Positions 1-5,195 of a stretch of DNA of 5,556 bases are shown piece by piece. Where the stretch lies: assembly GCA_905198825.1 (NCBI GenBank), contig CAJKEF010000095.1, positions 1-5,556 on the forward strand, given 5' to 3'. The first letter of the stretch is position 1, and each line of letters begins with the position of its first letter. The stretch is from an uncultured Collinsella sp. (GTDB lineage Bacteria; Actinomycetota; Coriobacteriia; Coriobacteriales; Coriobacteriaceae). The position numbers and the translations under genes are program-made. The notes under the pieces are model-generated. The model saw nothing but the letters and a program-made list of their open reading frames with translations, was not told the origin of the DNA and did not search any database.

Positions 1-12
1 AAGCGGGTGAGC

Positions 13-858
13 CTACTCCTGCGGCATGGCAGGCATGGCCACTGTAGCGCCCGGGTCCTCGCCGGCGCCGTCAACGAGCGGTAGGTTGCCCTCGTGCGCG
101 GGAGCAACCGGAACCGTCGCCGCGCCACCGTAGACGGCAGCGGGGGCCTCGTGGCTTTCGGCGGTCGCGCCCTCGGTATCGATTACCTCCTGTGGCTCGT
201 CGTCAAAGCTCGGGACGCCCTGGGGCTCCGCGGGCTTGGGCTCGGAGGCAGCCTCGGCAGGTGCCTCGTCGACGGGCTCGACGGCAGCCTCGGCAGGCGC
301 CTCGCCCTCGGTCACGTCCCCGGCCTCGCCCTCGGCGTTCGCGGCGGCAACGGCCTCGTGCGGGTCCTTGCCCTCGGCCTCGGCACGCATGCCCAGTACC
401 AGGTTGCGCAAACCCGCGACCGTACCGTCCACATCGGGAGCGGGCTGGTCGGCATGCAGATAGGCCCAATCCATCATAAAGGTCGCCGAAGACAGCGCGC
501 CGATGGCCAGCGCGTCGTCGGGACACGAAAGCTCGACCTCAAAGACACGCTCATCGTGCTCGCTTACGCGGGTGCGGCCGCACGAAATGCTGCCAGCGAG
601 ACCGGTCTCGTTCATGAGCTCGACCGTCACGTGCTCCAGCAGATGGCAAAGCTCGGTCTGGCCCATGCAGTCCTGGAACTCGCGACCGGAATCGCCCAGG
701 CACAGGTGCTTGGCAATCGCCGGCACCAGGTAATACACGCGCGCCGTGGCCTCGATATCCTCCGAGGTCATGAGCGGCATGCCGGGGTTCACCAGCACAT
801 GCGCGCAGATCTTGTCCTCGCTGACGGTGACCTTAAGGATGTTGAACAGGCCTGCCAT
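13..858 (-). CDS. Standalone cyanophycin synthetase N-terminal-domain-like protein with disordered Ala/Glu/Pro tail
   Basis: A 281-residue soluble protein with no signal peptide or membrane segment. Residues 1 to about 135 resemble the N-terminal domain of cyanophycin synthetase (CphA). The clearest matches are CHLLEHVTVEL at 71-81, equivalent to the family's 'H-x2-EHVALEL' helix, and CGRTR at 93-97, followed by a VFEVEL strand. His72, Glu75 and His76 form an HxxEH motif; from memory, this part of some CphA enzymes is a metallohydrolase-like site that cuts cyanophycin to make primers. The ATP-grasp and Mur-ligase domains of CphA (normally about 870 residues in total) are absent. Residues about 155-281 are low-complexity Ala, Glu and Pro with an internal repeat and look disordered. 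The ATG at 858 is preceded by AGGGGAGAG at good spacing. The start lies 24 bp after the stop of the CNNM-type gene, so the two are probably co-transcribed. Domain similarity is my pattern reading; the function is not established. Confidence 0.8.
   Translation of the reverse strand: MAGLFNILKVTVSEDKICAHVLVNPGMPLMTSEDIEATARVYYLVPAIAKHLCLGDSGREFQDCMGQTELCHLLEHVTVELMNETGLAGSISCGRTRVSEHDERVFEVELSCPDDALAIGALSSATFMMDWAYLHADQPAPDVDGTVAGLRNLVLGMRAEAEGKDPHEAVAAANAEGEAGDVTEGEAPAEAAVEPVDEAPAEAASEPKPAEPQGVPSFDDEPQEVIDTEGATAESHEAPAAVYGGAATVPVAPAHEGNLPLVDGAGEDPGATVAMPAMPQE
247..304. repeat. Tandem-like 22-bp direct repeat coding for the EAPAEAA tail repeat
   Basis: Two 22-bp copies, at 247-268 and 283-304, differ at one base (T or C at the sixteenth position) and are offset by 36 bp, exactly 12 codons. 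They encode the repeated EAPAEAA-x-EP unit at residues 187-196 and 198-207 of the cyanophycin-synthetase-N-like protein. The repeat keeps the reading frame, so copy number could vary between strains without breaking the gene. Confidence 0.7.
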
Positions 859-882
859 AACTCTCCCCTACTCTTCCTTGCC

Positions 883-2256
883 CTACTCGTCGCCATCGTG
901 CGGACCCGCAGAGCCCGCACCCGACGCCGCCGGCTTCTCTGCCGAGGACTCGGAATCCTTCTTATCGGTTTCGGCCGGAGCGATCACGCGAATGAGCGAG
1001 ATGCGCTGGCCACGCATCGACTGCACTTTAAACTTGTACCCCGCGACCTCAAACACCTCTCCGATGTCGGGCACCGAGTCGCAAAGCTCCAAAATCCAGC
1101 CGGCGATGGTCTCATAATCATCGCTTTCCTCGAGCGGCCAACCAAGCTCAATCGCGTCATCGCACGAAAAACGCCCATCAACGAGCCACTCGCGGCGCGA
1201 AAGGCGCGTGAGATACTTGTTGTCGGGGTCGAACTCGTCCTCGATCTCGCCGACGATCTCCTCGACGATGTCCTCGATGGTGATAATGCCGGCCGTGCCG
1301 CCGTACTCGTCCACGACCACCACGATCTGGTCGTGAGAGGTCTGCATCTCGGACAGCAGCGGCAGGATGTCCTTGGTGTCGGGCACAAAGGTGGCGTCGC
1401 GCAAAAAGCCGGCGATGGGCTGGTCGCCCTTGCCGTCGAGCGCGGGCTGGATCAGGTCCTTGATGTGCGCGATGCCGGCGACGTTGTCGGGATCCTCGTG
1501 ATAGACGGGGATGCGGCTAAAGCCGGTCTGGCGCATGGTGGACAGCACGTCGGCGACCGTCTCGTCGTCCTCGCACATAGTGGTGTCCACGCGCGGCACC
1601 ATGACCTCGCGGGCAACGGTGTCGCCCAGGTCGAAGATCTCGTGGATCATGCGCTTTTCCTCGTCGAGCAGGTCGTCCTGCTCCGAGACCATGTACTTGA
1701 TCTCTTCCTCCGAGACGTTTTGGCGGTCGTCGGCGCTCTTGATGCGCAGAATGCGGGCCAGGCCATCGGAGCAAGCGCCGGTCAGCCACACGAGCGGACG
1801 GGCGATCTTCTGGAAAAACGACAACGGTCCCACGACCTGCTTGGATACGCCCTCGGCATTGGCCAGACCAATGCGCTTGGGCACAAGCTCGCCAATCACG
1901 ATGGACACGAAGGCGACCGCGACGGTGATGATGACCGGCGCCAGGCCGCGTGCGATGGCGGAGAGCGGCGCGATGCCAAAGCTCATGAGCCACGTGGCAA
2001 GCGGGTCGGACAGGCTCGTCGAGGCGACGGCGGACGAGGCGAAGCCCACGAGCGTGATGGCAACCTGGATGGTGGCGAGCAGCTGGTCGGAGTCGGCAGC
2101 CAGCTTAATGGCACGCTCGGCGCGCTTGTCGCCTTCCTCGGCCTCGTGCTCCAGCACGGCGCGCTTGGCCGTGGTGAGCGCCATCTCGGACATAGAGAAG
2201 TAGCCGTTGATGAGGGTCAAAACGAGGGTGGTGATAAGGGAGATGGTTATGTCCAT
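883..2256 (-). CDS. CNNM/CorC-type membrane transporter (haemolysin family protein: DUF21, CBS pair, CorC_HlyC)
   Basis: A 457-residue integral membrane protein with the full domain order of the CNNM/CorC family, whose members are linked to Mg2+ or other divalent cation export and homeostasis. Residues 1 to about 190 are the DUF21 transmembrane domain, with hydrophobic segments near 1-22, 60-80 and 92-122 and the conserved GELVPK at 122-127. Two CBS domains follow, at about 212-268 (opening with EVMVPR, 217-222) and 280-333. The family signature DEYGGTAGIITIEDIVEE starts at 316. A CorC/HlyC domain covers about 347-425, and residues 428-457 are a charged, Ser/Ala-rich tail. Length is typical. 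The ATG at 2256 is the only start in frame; the nearest Shine-Dalgarno match, GGAGG, lies an unusually long 15 bases upstream. The gene lies 107 bp after the PAQR gene and 24 bp before the cyanophycin-synthetase-N-like gene. 'Haemolysin' is a legacy name; nothing here shows lytic activity, and the transported ion cannot be read from the sequence. Confidence 0.93.
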   Translation of the reverse strand: MDITISLITTLVLTLINGYFSMSEMALTTAKRAVLEHEAEEGDKRAERAIKLAADSDQLLATIQVAITLVGFASSAVASTSLSDPLATWLMSFGIAPLSAIARGLAPVIITVAVAFVSIVIGELVPKRIGLANAEGVSKQVVGPLSFFQKIARPLVWLTGACSDGLARILRIKSADDRQNVSEEEIKYMVSEQDDLLDEEKRMIHEIFDLGDTVAREVMVPRVDTTMCEDDETVADVLSTMRQTGFSRIPVYHEDPDNVAGIAHIKDLIQPALDGKGDQPIAGFLRDATFVPDTKDILPLLSEMQTSHDQIVVVVDEYGGTAGIITIEDIVEEIVGEIEDEFDPDNKYLTRLSRREWLVDGRFSCDDAIELGWPLEESDDYETIAGWILELCDSVPDIGEVFEVAGYKFKVQSMRGQRISLIRVIAPAETDKKDSESSAEKPAASGAGSAGPHDGDE

Positions 2257-2363
2257 CGGGAGTTTCTCGAACCTCCAAGATTCGGGACGTTAGGGTAAAA
2301 CGTTGATGGCGGATAGGGCAATTGCGCTGGCGACCGAGCGGGGCACGGGCGCTGGCGTGGTCG

Positions 2364-3047
2364 CTAGATTACGAAGAGGATCACCGCCATGAACTGGAAG
2401 ATGCTGCCGGCGAGCACCCACAGGTGAAACACGCTGTGCAGATAGCGCACGTTTTTGGCGATATAGAACGGCACGCCCGCGGTGTAGCACACGCCGCCGA
2501 CGGCGAGCAGGGCAAGTGCCACGGGGTTGAGCAGCGCCACAAGTTCGGGCAGCTTAAAAACAACGAGCCAGCCCATCAGCAGGTAAACCAGGCCGCTTAC
2601 CCAGTGCGGTTGACGCTCGCGCATAAAGCACTCGAGGGCGATGCCGATAATGGCGATGGCCCATACGGCAAAGAACAGCATAGGGCCGCCGTCGTTTGCG
2701 AGCGTGATGAGGCAAAACGGCGTATAGCTGCCCGCAATGAGCAGGTAGATGCAGCTGTGGTCGATGATGCGAAACACGCGCTTGGCGCGCGCGGGCTGAA
2801 TCGCGTGGTAAAGCGTGGAGGCTAGGTATTCGAGGATAATGCTGACGCCATAGACAATCGCCGCGGCCATGTGGGCCGGGCCTCCGCCGCGCAGGGCGGC
2901 GAATACGATCAGGAGCACCAGGCCCGCGATACCCAGCAGGCAACCGACACCATGGGTGACGGAGTTCATGATCTCCTCACCCACCGTGTAATGTGGAACG
3001 GCCGCGGTCTTGGGTCGCGGCTTAGAACTGTCGCTCGAATCGGACAT
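2364..3047 (-). CDS. trhA: PAQR-family membrane protein, haemolysin III type (TrhA/YqfA-like)
   Basis: A seven-helix integral membrane protein of the haemolysin III/PAQR family, 227 residues from the preferred start. Conserved elements run in order: NSVTHG (28-33), STLYH (77-81), RIIDHSCIYLLIAGSYTPF (93-111), and HSVFHLWVLAGS (204-215). His81, Asp96, His204 and His208 match the metal-binding set of PAQR proteins. Bacterial members are linked to membrane fluidity and homeostasis; the haemolysin name is historical. An upstream TTG at 3065 would add six residues, but that codon overlaps the GGAGG Shine-Dalgarno sequence, so the ATG at 3047 (11 bases after GGAGG) is the better start. An extended -10 promoter lies about 40 bp upstream. 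This is probably the first gene of a minus-strand run continuing into the CNNM-type gene; the 107-bp gap has a GC-rich hairpin without a T-run, so read-through is plausible. Confidence 0.93.
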   Translation of the reverse strand: MSDSSDSSKPRPKTAAVPHYTVGEEIMNSVTHGVGCLLGIAGLVLLIVFAALRGGGPAHMAAAIVYGVSIILEYLASTLYHAIQPARAKRVFRIIDHSCIYLLIAGSYTPFCLITLANDGGPMLFFAVWAIAIIGIALECFMRERQPHWVSGLVYLLMGWLVVFKLPELVALLNPVALALLAVGGVCYTAGVPFYIAKNVRYLHSVFHLWVLAGSIFQFMAVILFVI

Positions 3048-3082
3048 GCCGGTTACATCCTCCAACGTAAAGAGTTCTCAAC

Positions 3083-3112
3083 ACTATATCAAAGCGTCTG
3101 GGTACGTGCGAA
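3083..3112 (-). promoter_or_regulatory. Extended -10 promoter of the PAQR gene
   Basis: On the minus strand, TGATATAGT (3091 to 3083) is an extended -10 element with the TG dinucleotide one base before TATAGT (5 of 6 to consensus). A weak -35, TTCGCA (3112 to 3107, 4 of 6), sits 18 bases upstream. The -35 lies inside the quasi-palindrome GTGCGAAATTTGCAC (3106-3120), which could be a regulator site. Transcription would begin about 30 bases before the start codon at 3047. Confidence 0.6.
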
Positions 3113-3154
3113 ATTTGCACCATACGTGACCCTTTGTTTACCCATTCTTTGCCT

Positions 3155-3168
3155 GTTGACGCATCAAC
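3155..3168. promoter_or_regulatory. Putative operator 1, overlapping the hydrolase -35 box
   Basis: GTTGACGCATCAAC is a 14-bp inverted repeat with 5-bp arms GTTGA and TCAAC. It covers the whole -35 element, a position that would block RNA polymerase. It matches the downstream site at 3200-3213 at 11 of 14 positions, all differences being C/T, giving a shared form GTTGAYGYATYAAC. Short dyads of this kind are typical of dimeric winged-helix repressors such as MarR-type proteins. The regulator is not encoded in the window and its family is a guess. Confidence 0.55.
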
Positions 3169-3184
3169 GGCGAACGTCCATAAT
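3156..3184 (+). promoter_or_regulatory. Near-consensus sigma70 promoter of the alpha/beta hydrolase gene
   Basis: TTGACG at 3156-3161 (5 of 6) and CATAAT at 3179-3184 (5 of 6) are separated by the ideal 17 bases. The predicted transcription start near 3191 leaves a 5' leader of about 43 bases to the ATG at 3234. A strong unregulated promoter would be surprising here, and two operator-like inverted repeats flank it, so repression followed by induction is the likely mode. Confidence 0.75.
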
Positions 3185-3199
3185 GCGCTTGCATTAAAT

Positions 3200-3213
3200 G
3201 TTGATGTATTAAC
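3200..3213. promoter_or_regulatory. Putative operator 2, just downstream of the hydrolase transcription start
   Basis: GTTGATGTATTAAC sits at about +10 to +23 relative to the predicted start, with its centre 45 bp from that of operator 1. The dyad extends imperfectly to ATGTT...AACAT over 3198-3215 (14 of 18 positions symmetrical). Two matching sites bracketing one promoter make a repressor arrangement more likely than chance dyads. Confidence 0.55.
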
Positions 3214-3233
3214 ATCTTATAGGAAAGCTTCTT

Positions 3234-4199
3234 ATGTCTCAAAACGCACGTTCCCATCGAAAGCTCAAGATAGCCGGCATCGTTGCACTGGTGCTCGTTG
3301 TCGCGCTGCTGGGGTTTGCCGGCAACTTCTTGTTCGACTTTGCCCTGAATCCCCAAGCGCCGTACACCATGAAGATGATGCAGGATGGCAAAGACGACAA
3401 AAAAGGTGAGCAGCCGGATGCCGAGGAAACCGAGGCGCGGGCGTGGTTTAAAGAGAATCGCGAGAGCAGCAGCCTCACCGCGGACGATGGGACCGAGCTT
3501 GCCGCCTGGTATTTTGCTGCGTCGGAGAGCGCACACGACTACGTCGTCTGCCTGCATGGATATACCAACGAGCCCATCGGTATGGCCCGATACGTCAAGC
3601 GATTCCACGACCGCGGCATGAACGTACTCGCACCCGCCGCCCGCGCCCACGAGCGCTCCGGCGGCGACTATATCGGCATGGGCTGGCCCGAGCGCCTCGA
3701 CGTCGTCGCATGGATCGAGCGAATCGTTCAGGCTGACCCCGAGGCGCGCATCCTGGTCTTTGGCGAGTCGATGGGTGCGGCAACCGCCATGAACGTCGCG
3801 GGGGAATCTCTGCCCGCAAACGTGAAATGCATTATCGAGGACTGCGGTTATACGAGTGTTTGGGACGAGTTTTCTCTGCAGCTCAAGGACGTGTTCGGCC
3901 TGCCCAGCTTTCCCTTGCTCGATGTAGCAAACTTGGTGTGCAACGTGCGCGCGGGCTATGACTTTCATAAGGCGAGCAGCGTAGAGCAACTCAAACACGC
4001 GACGGTTCCCATGTTGTTTATCCACGGCGACCAGGACACCTTTGTGCCGTACGACATGCTCGACCAAAACTGCGAGGCGTGCGCCAGCAAGGTCAAGCAA
4101 AAGCTCACCATCCATGGCGCCACCCACGCCAAGAGTGCGCAAGTTGACCCCGAGCTCTACTGGAACACGGTCGACGACTTCCTCGACGAGTATTTTTAG
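3234..4199 (+). CDS. Membrane-anchored alpha/beta hydrolase (serine hydrolase, COG1073/YqkD-like)
   Basis: A 321-residue serine hydrolase. Residues 9-30 form one hydrophobic helix after a basic N-terminus (RSHRKLK), so the protein is probably anchored with its catalytic domain outside the membrane; no lipobox is seen. The alpha/beta-hydrolase fold starts near residue 80. The oxyanion-hole segment is CLHGY (106-110), the nucleophile Ser179 lies in GESMG (177-181), the acid is probably Asp268 in HGDQDTFVP, and the base is His298 in GATHAKS. DYIGMGWPERLD (145-156) is characteristic of the YqkD-like branch. The triad is complete, so an active esterase or acyl hydrolase is expected; the substrate is unknown. 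The ATG at 3234 follows AGGAAAG with nine bases after AGGA. The gene has its own promoter and two candidate operators, and is divergent from the PAQR gene. It appears to be a single-gene transcript ending at the terminator at 4366-4403. Confidence 0.9.
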   Translation: MSQNARSHRKLKIAGIVALVLVVALLGFAGNFLFDFALNPQAPYTMKMMQDGKDDKKGEQPDAEETEARAWFKENRESSSLTADDGTELAAWYFAASESAHDYVVCLHGYTNEPIGMARYVKRFHDRGMNVLAPAARAHERSGGDYIGMGWPERLDVVAWIERIVQADPEARILVFGESMGAATAMNVAGESLPANVKCIIEDCGYTSVWDEFSLQLKDVFGLPSFPLLDVANLVCNVRAGYDFHKASSVEQLKHATVPMLFIHGDQDTFVPYDMLDQNCEACASKVKQKLTIHGATHAKSAQVDPELYWNTVDDFLDEYF

Positions 4200-4236
4200 G
4201 CAAATAGTACGGTTTACTGGTCTATCTGACCCCCTG

Positions 4237-4368
4237 TTTTCGGAAGTGCGGGGAAAATCGCGGGAAGCCCAACCAGACCACAGTTTTACCAACAATTTAT
4301 CAGGGGTTTTGTTGCCAAAAAATGTCGTGTGCTCGGCGGTCTCGAAATTTGCCGCATACTTCCGGAAA
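4237..4368. other. Intergenic element bounded by a long imperfect inverted repeat
   Basis: The left arm at 4237-4251 (TTTTCGGAAGTGCGG) pairs with the right arm at 4352-4368 (CCGCATACTTCCGGAAA). That gives 15 pairs, with one G-T wobble and a two-base bulge (AT, 4356-4357). The 100-base interior is AT-richer than the flanking genes. It holds a second hairpin, CAACAA (4290-4295) with TTGTTG (4309-4314), extended by TTTT/AAAA across a two-by-two internal loop. Further matches, CCCCTG (4231-4236) with CAGGGG (4301-4306) and TGGTCT (4218-4223) with AGACCA (4275-4280), interleave with these but are short enough to be chance. The element contains no credible gene. It could be a structured 3' UTR of the hydrolase mRNA or a small dispersed repeat; no target-site duplication is visible. 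Confidence 0.4.
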
Positions 4369-4403
4369 GCCGCCCGCGAGCGCTGTGCTCACGGGCGGCT
4401 TTT
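4366..4403. terminator. Strong intrinsic terminator between convergent genes, probably bidirectional
   Basis: AAAGCCGCCCG (4366-4376) pairs perfectly with CGGGCGGCTTT (4392-4402). After one C/A mismatch the stem continues as GAGC/GCTC around a five-base loop. On the plus strand the stem runs into TTTT (4400-4403), ending the hydrolase transcript. On the minus strand the stem ends in TTT, so it may also stop transcripts from the Fe-S remnant. Confidence 0.9.
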
Positions 4404-4450
4404 GCTAACGTTGCGCTACAAAAGCGCTTGATATGTCCAATGGACAGGTG

Positions 4451-5074
4451 CTACTTGACCTCGATGAGCTCGTACTTGCTCGTGCCCAGGCCGATCTTCT
4501 CGGCATGCGCGATGCACACGCGCCAGTCGGTGTCGGGATGCGTGATGCAGAAGGGATCCTTGGCCTGCTCGCCCTCCAGATGCTCGTGGTTGTGCTCCAT
4601 CTTGGCCGCGCTATCGGTGAGCTCGGTGTTGGGCAGCGGCTCGGATGCCATGACGGCATCGGCGCAGGCCTGGTCGATGGCGACCGGGTCGAAGCTCGCG
4701 AACATGCCGATGTCGTTGACGATAGGCGTATCGTTTTCGGGATGGCAGTCGCAGTTGGGACTGATGTCCATGGCAAGCGAGATGTGGAAGCTCGGGCGAT
4801 CCTGGACAACGGCCTTGGTGTACTCGGCGATCTTGCAGTTGAGCACGTCGGCCGCGGCGTCATAGCCGGGCTTGATGGCGTCCTGGTTGCACACGCCGAT
4901 GCAGCGGCCGCAACCCACGCAGCGATCGTGGTCGATGGCGGCCACGTGGACCGTGCGGGTGTTACCGTTGGCAAGCTCGCGCTCGCGGGTGTCGTCAAAC
5001 GAGATAGCGTTGTGCGCACAGACCTTTTCGCAGGCACGGCAGCCATTCCGTATACGGGCGGAAAACCGATGCAA
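4451..5074 (-). pseudogene. 5'-truncated DUF362/ferredoxin-type Fe-S protein remnant
   Basis: The open frame encodes about 207 residues matching the C-terminal part of the DUF362 family of Fe-S proteins (COG2768), normally about 370 residues. From its TTG at 5074, a first cluster has only three cysteines, C12-x2-C15-x3-C19; the expected first ligand, position 9, is Arg. A second cluster is complete, C52-x2-C55-x2-C58-x3-C62. Then come NCKIAEYTKAVV (79-90), FHISLAMDISPNCDCHPEND (96-115), DIGMFASFDPVAIDQACADA (121-140), and an intact-looking C-terminus ending GLGTSKYELIEVK. The N-terminal DUF362 half, about 170 residues, is missing. The frame is closed by TAA (5087-5085) just upstream, and no Shine-Dalgarno sequence precedes the TTG. 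The only nearby ATG (5094) opens a different frame, MSDKATICIGF, directly after a terminator. I read this as a gene broken by deletion. A translated short form cannot be excluded but would lack a normal start and one cluster ligand. Confidence 0.75.
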
Positions 5075-5094
5075 ATGGTAGCCTTATCGCTCAT

Positions 5095-5133
5095 GAAAAC
5101 GCGGGCGCACGCTGCGACGGCGTGCGCCCGCGT
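5095..5133 (-). terminator. Intrinsic terminator of the threonine-aldolase-type lyase gene
   Basis: A perfect 14-bp GC-rich stem, 5099-5112 with 5120-5133, surrounds a seven-base loop (TGCGACG). It is followed on the minus strand by TTTT (5099-5096, with its first T belonging to the stem base). It lies about 60 bp after the lyase stop codon. The T-run ends immediately before an ATG at 5094, leaving no space for a promoter or ribosome binding site for the Fe-S remnant downstream. Confidence 0.88.
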
Positions 5134-5195
5134 CTGCGGATGGTTGCTCGCCCCGATGGATGACGATGGGCGATGCGGGGTGTCCTCGCTGCGGC

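Noticed and set aside
94..2298. A 734-codon open frame on the plus strand spanning two minus-strand genes
   Set aside because: It is antisense to two well-supported genes with recognisable domains; its product is Arg/Gly/Leu/His-rich with no recognisable motif. Long antisense frames are common in GC-rich DNA.
2292..2321. Possible minus-strand promoter for the CNNM-type gene (TTGCCC, 18-base spacer, TACCCT)
   Set aside because: The -10 matches only three of six positions and the spacing is not ideal; too weak to call.
2330..2364. Hairpin GCGACC/GGTCGC with an inner AGCG/CGCT stem after the PAQR stop codon
   Set aside because: No T-run follows on the minus strand, so it is not a convincing intrinsic terminator.
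3048..3065. TTG start giving the PAQR protein six extra residues
   Set aside because: The TTG overlaps the GGAGG ribosome binding site that serves the ATG at 3047.
4413..4446. Small hairpins GCGCT/AGCGC (4413-4427) and TGTCCA/TGGACA (4434-4446)
   Set aside because: Arms are only five or six bases and no T-run follows; such matches are expected by chance in this length.
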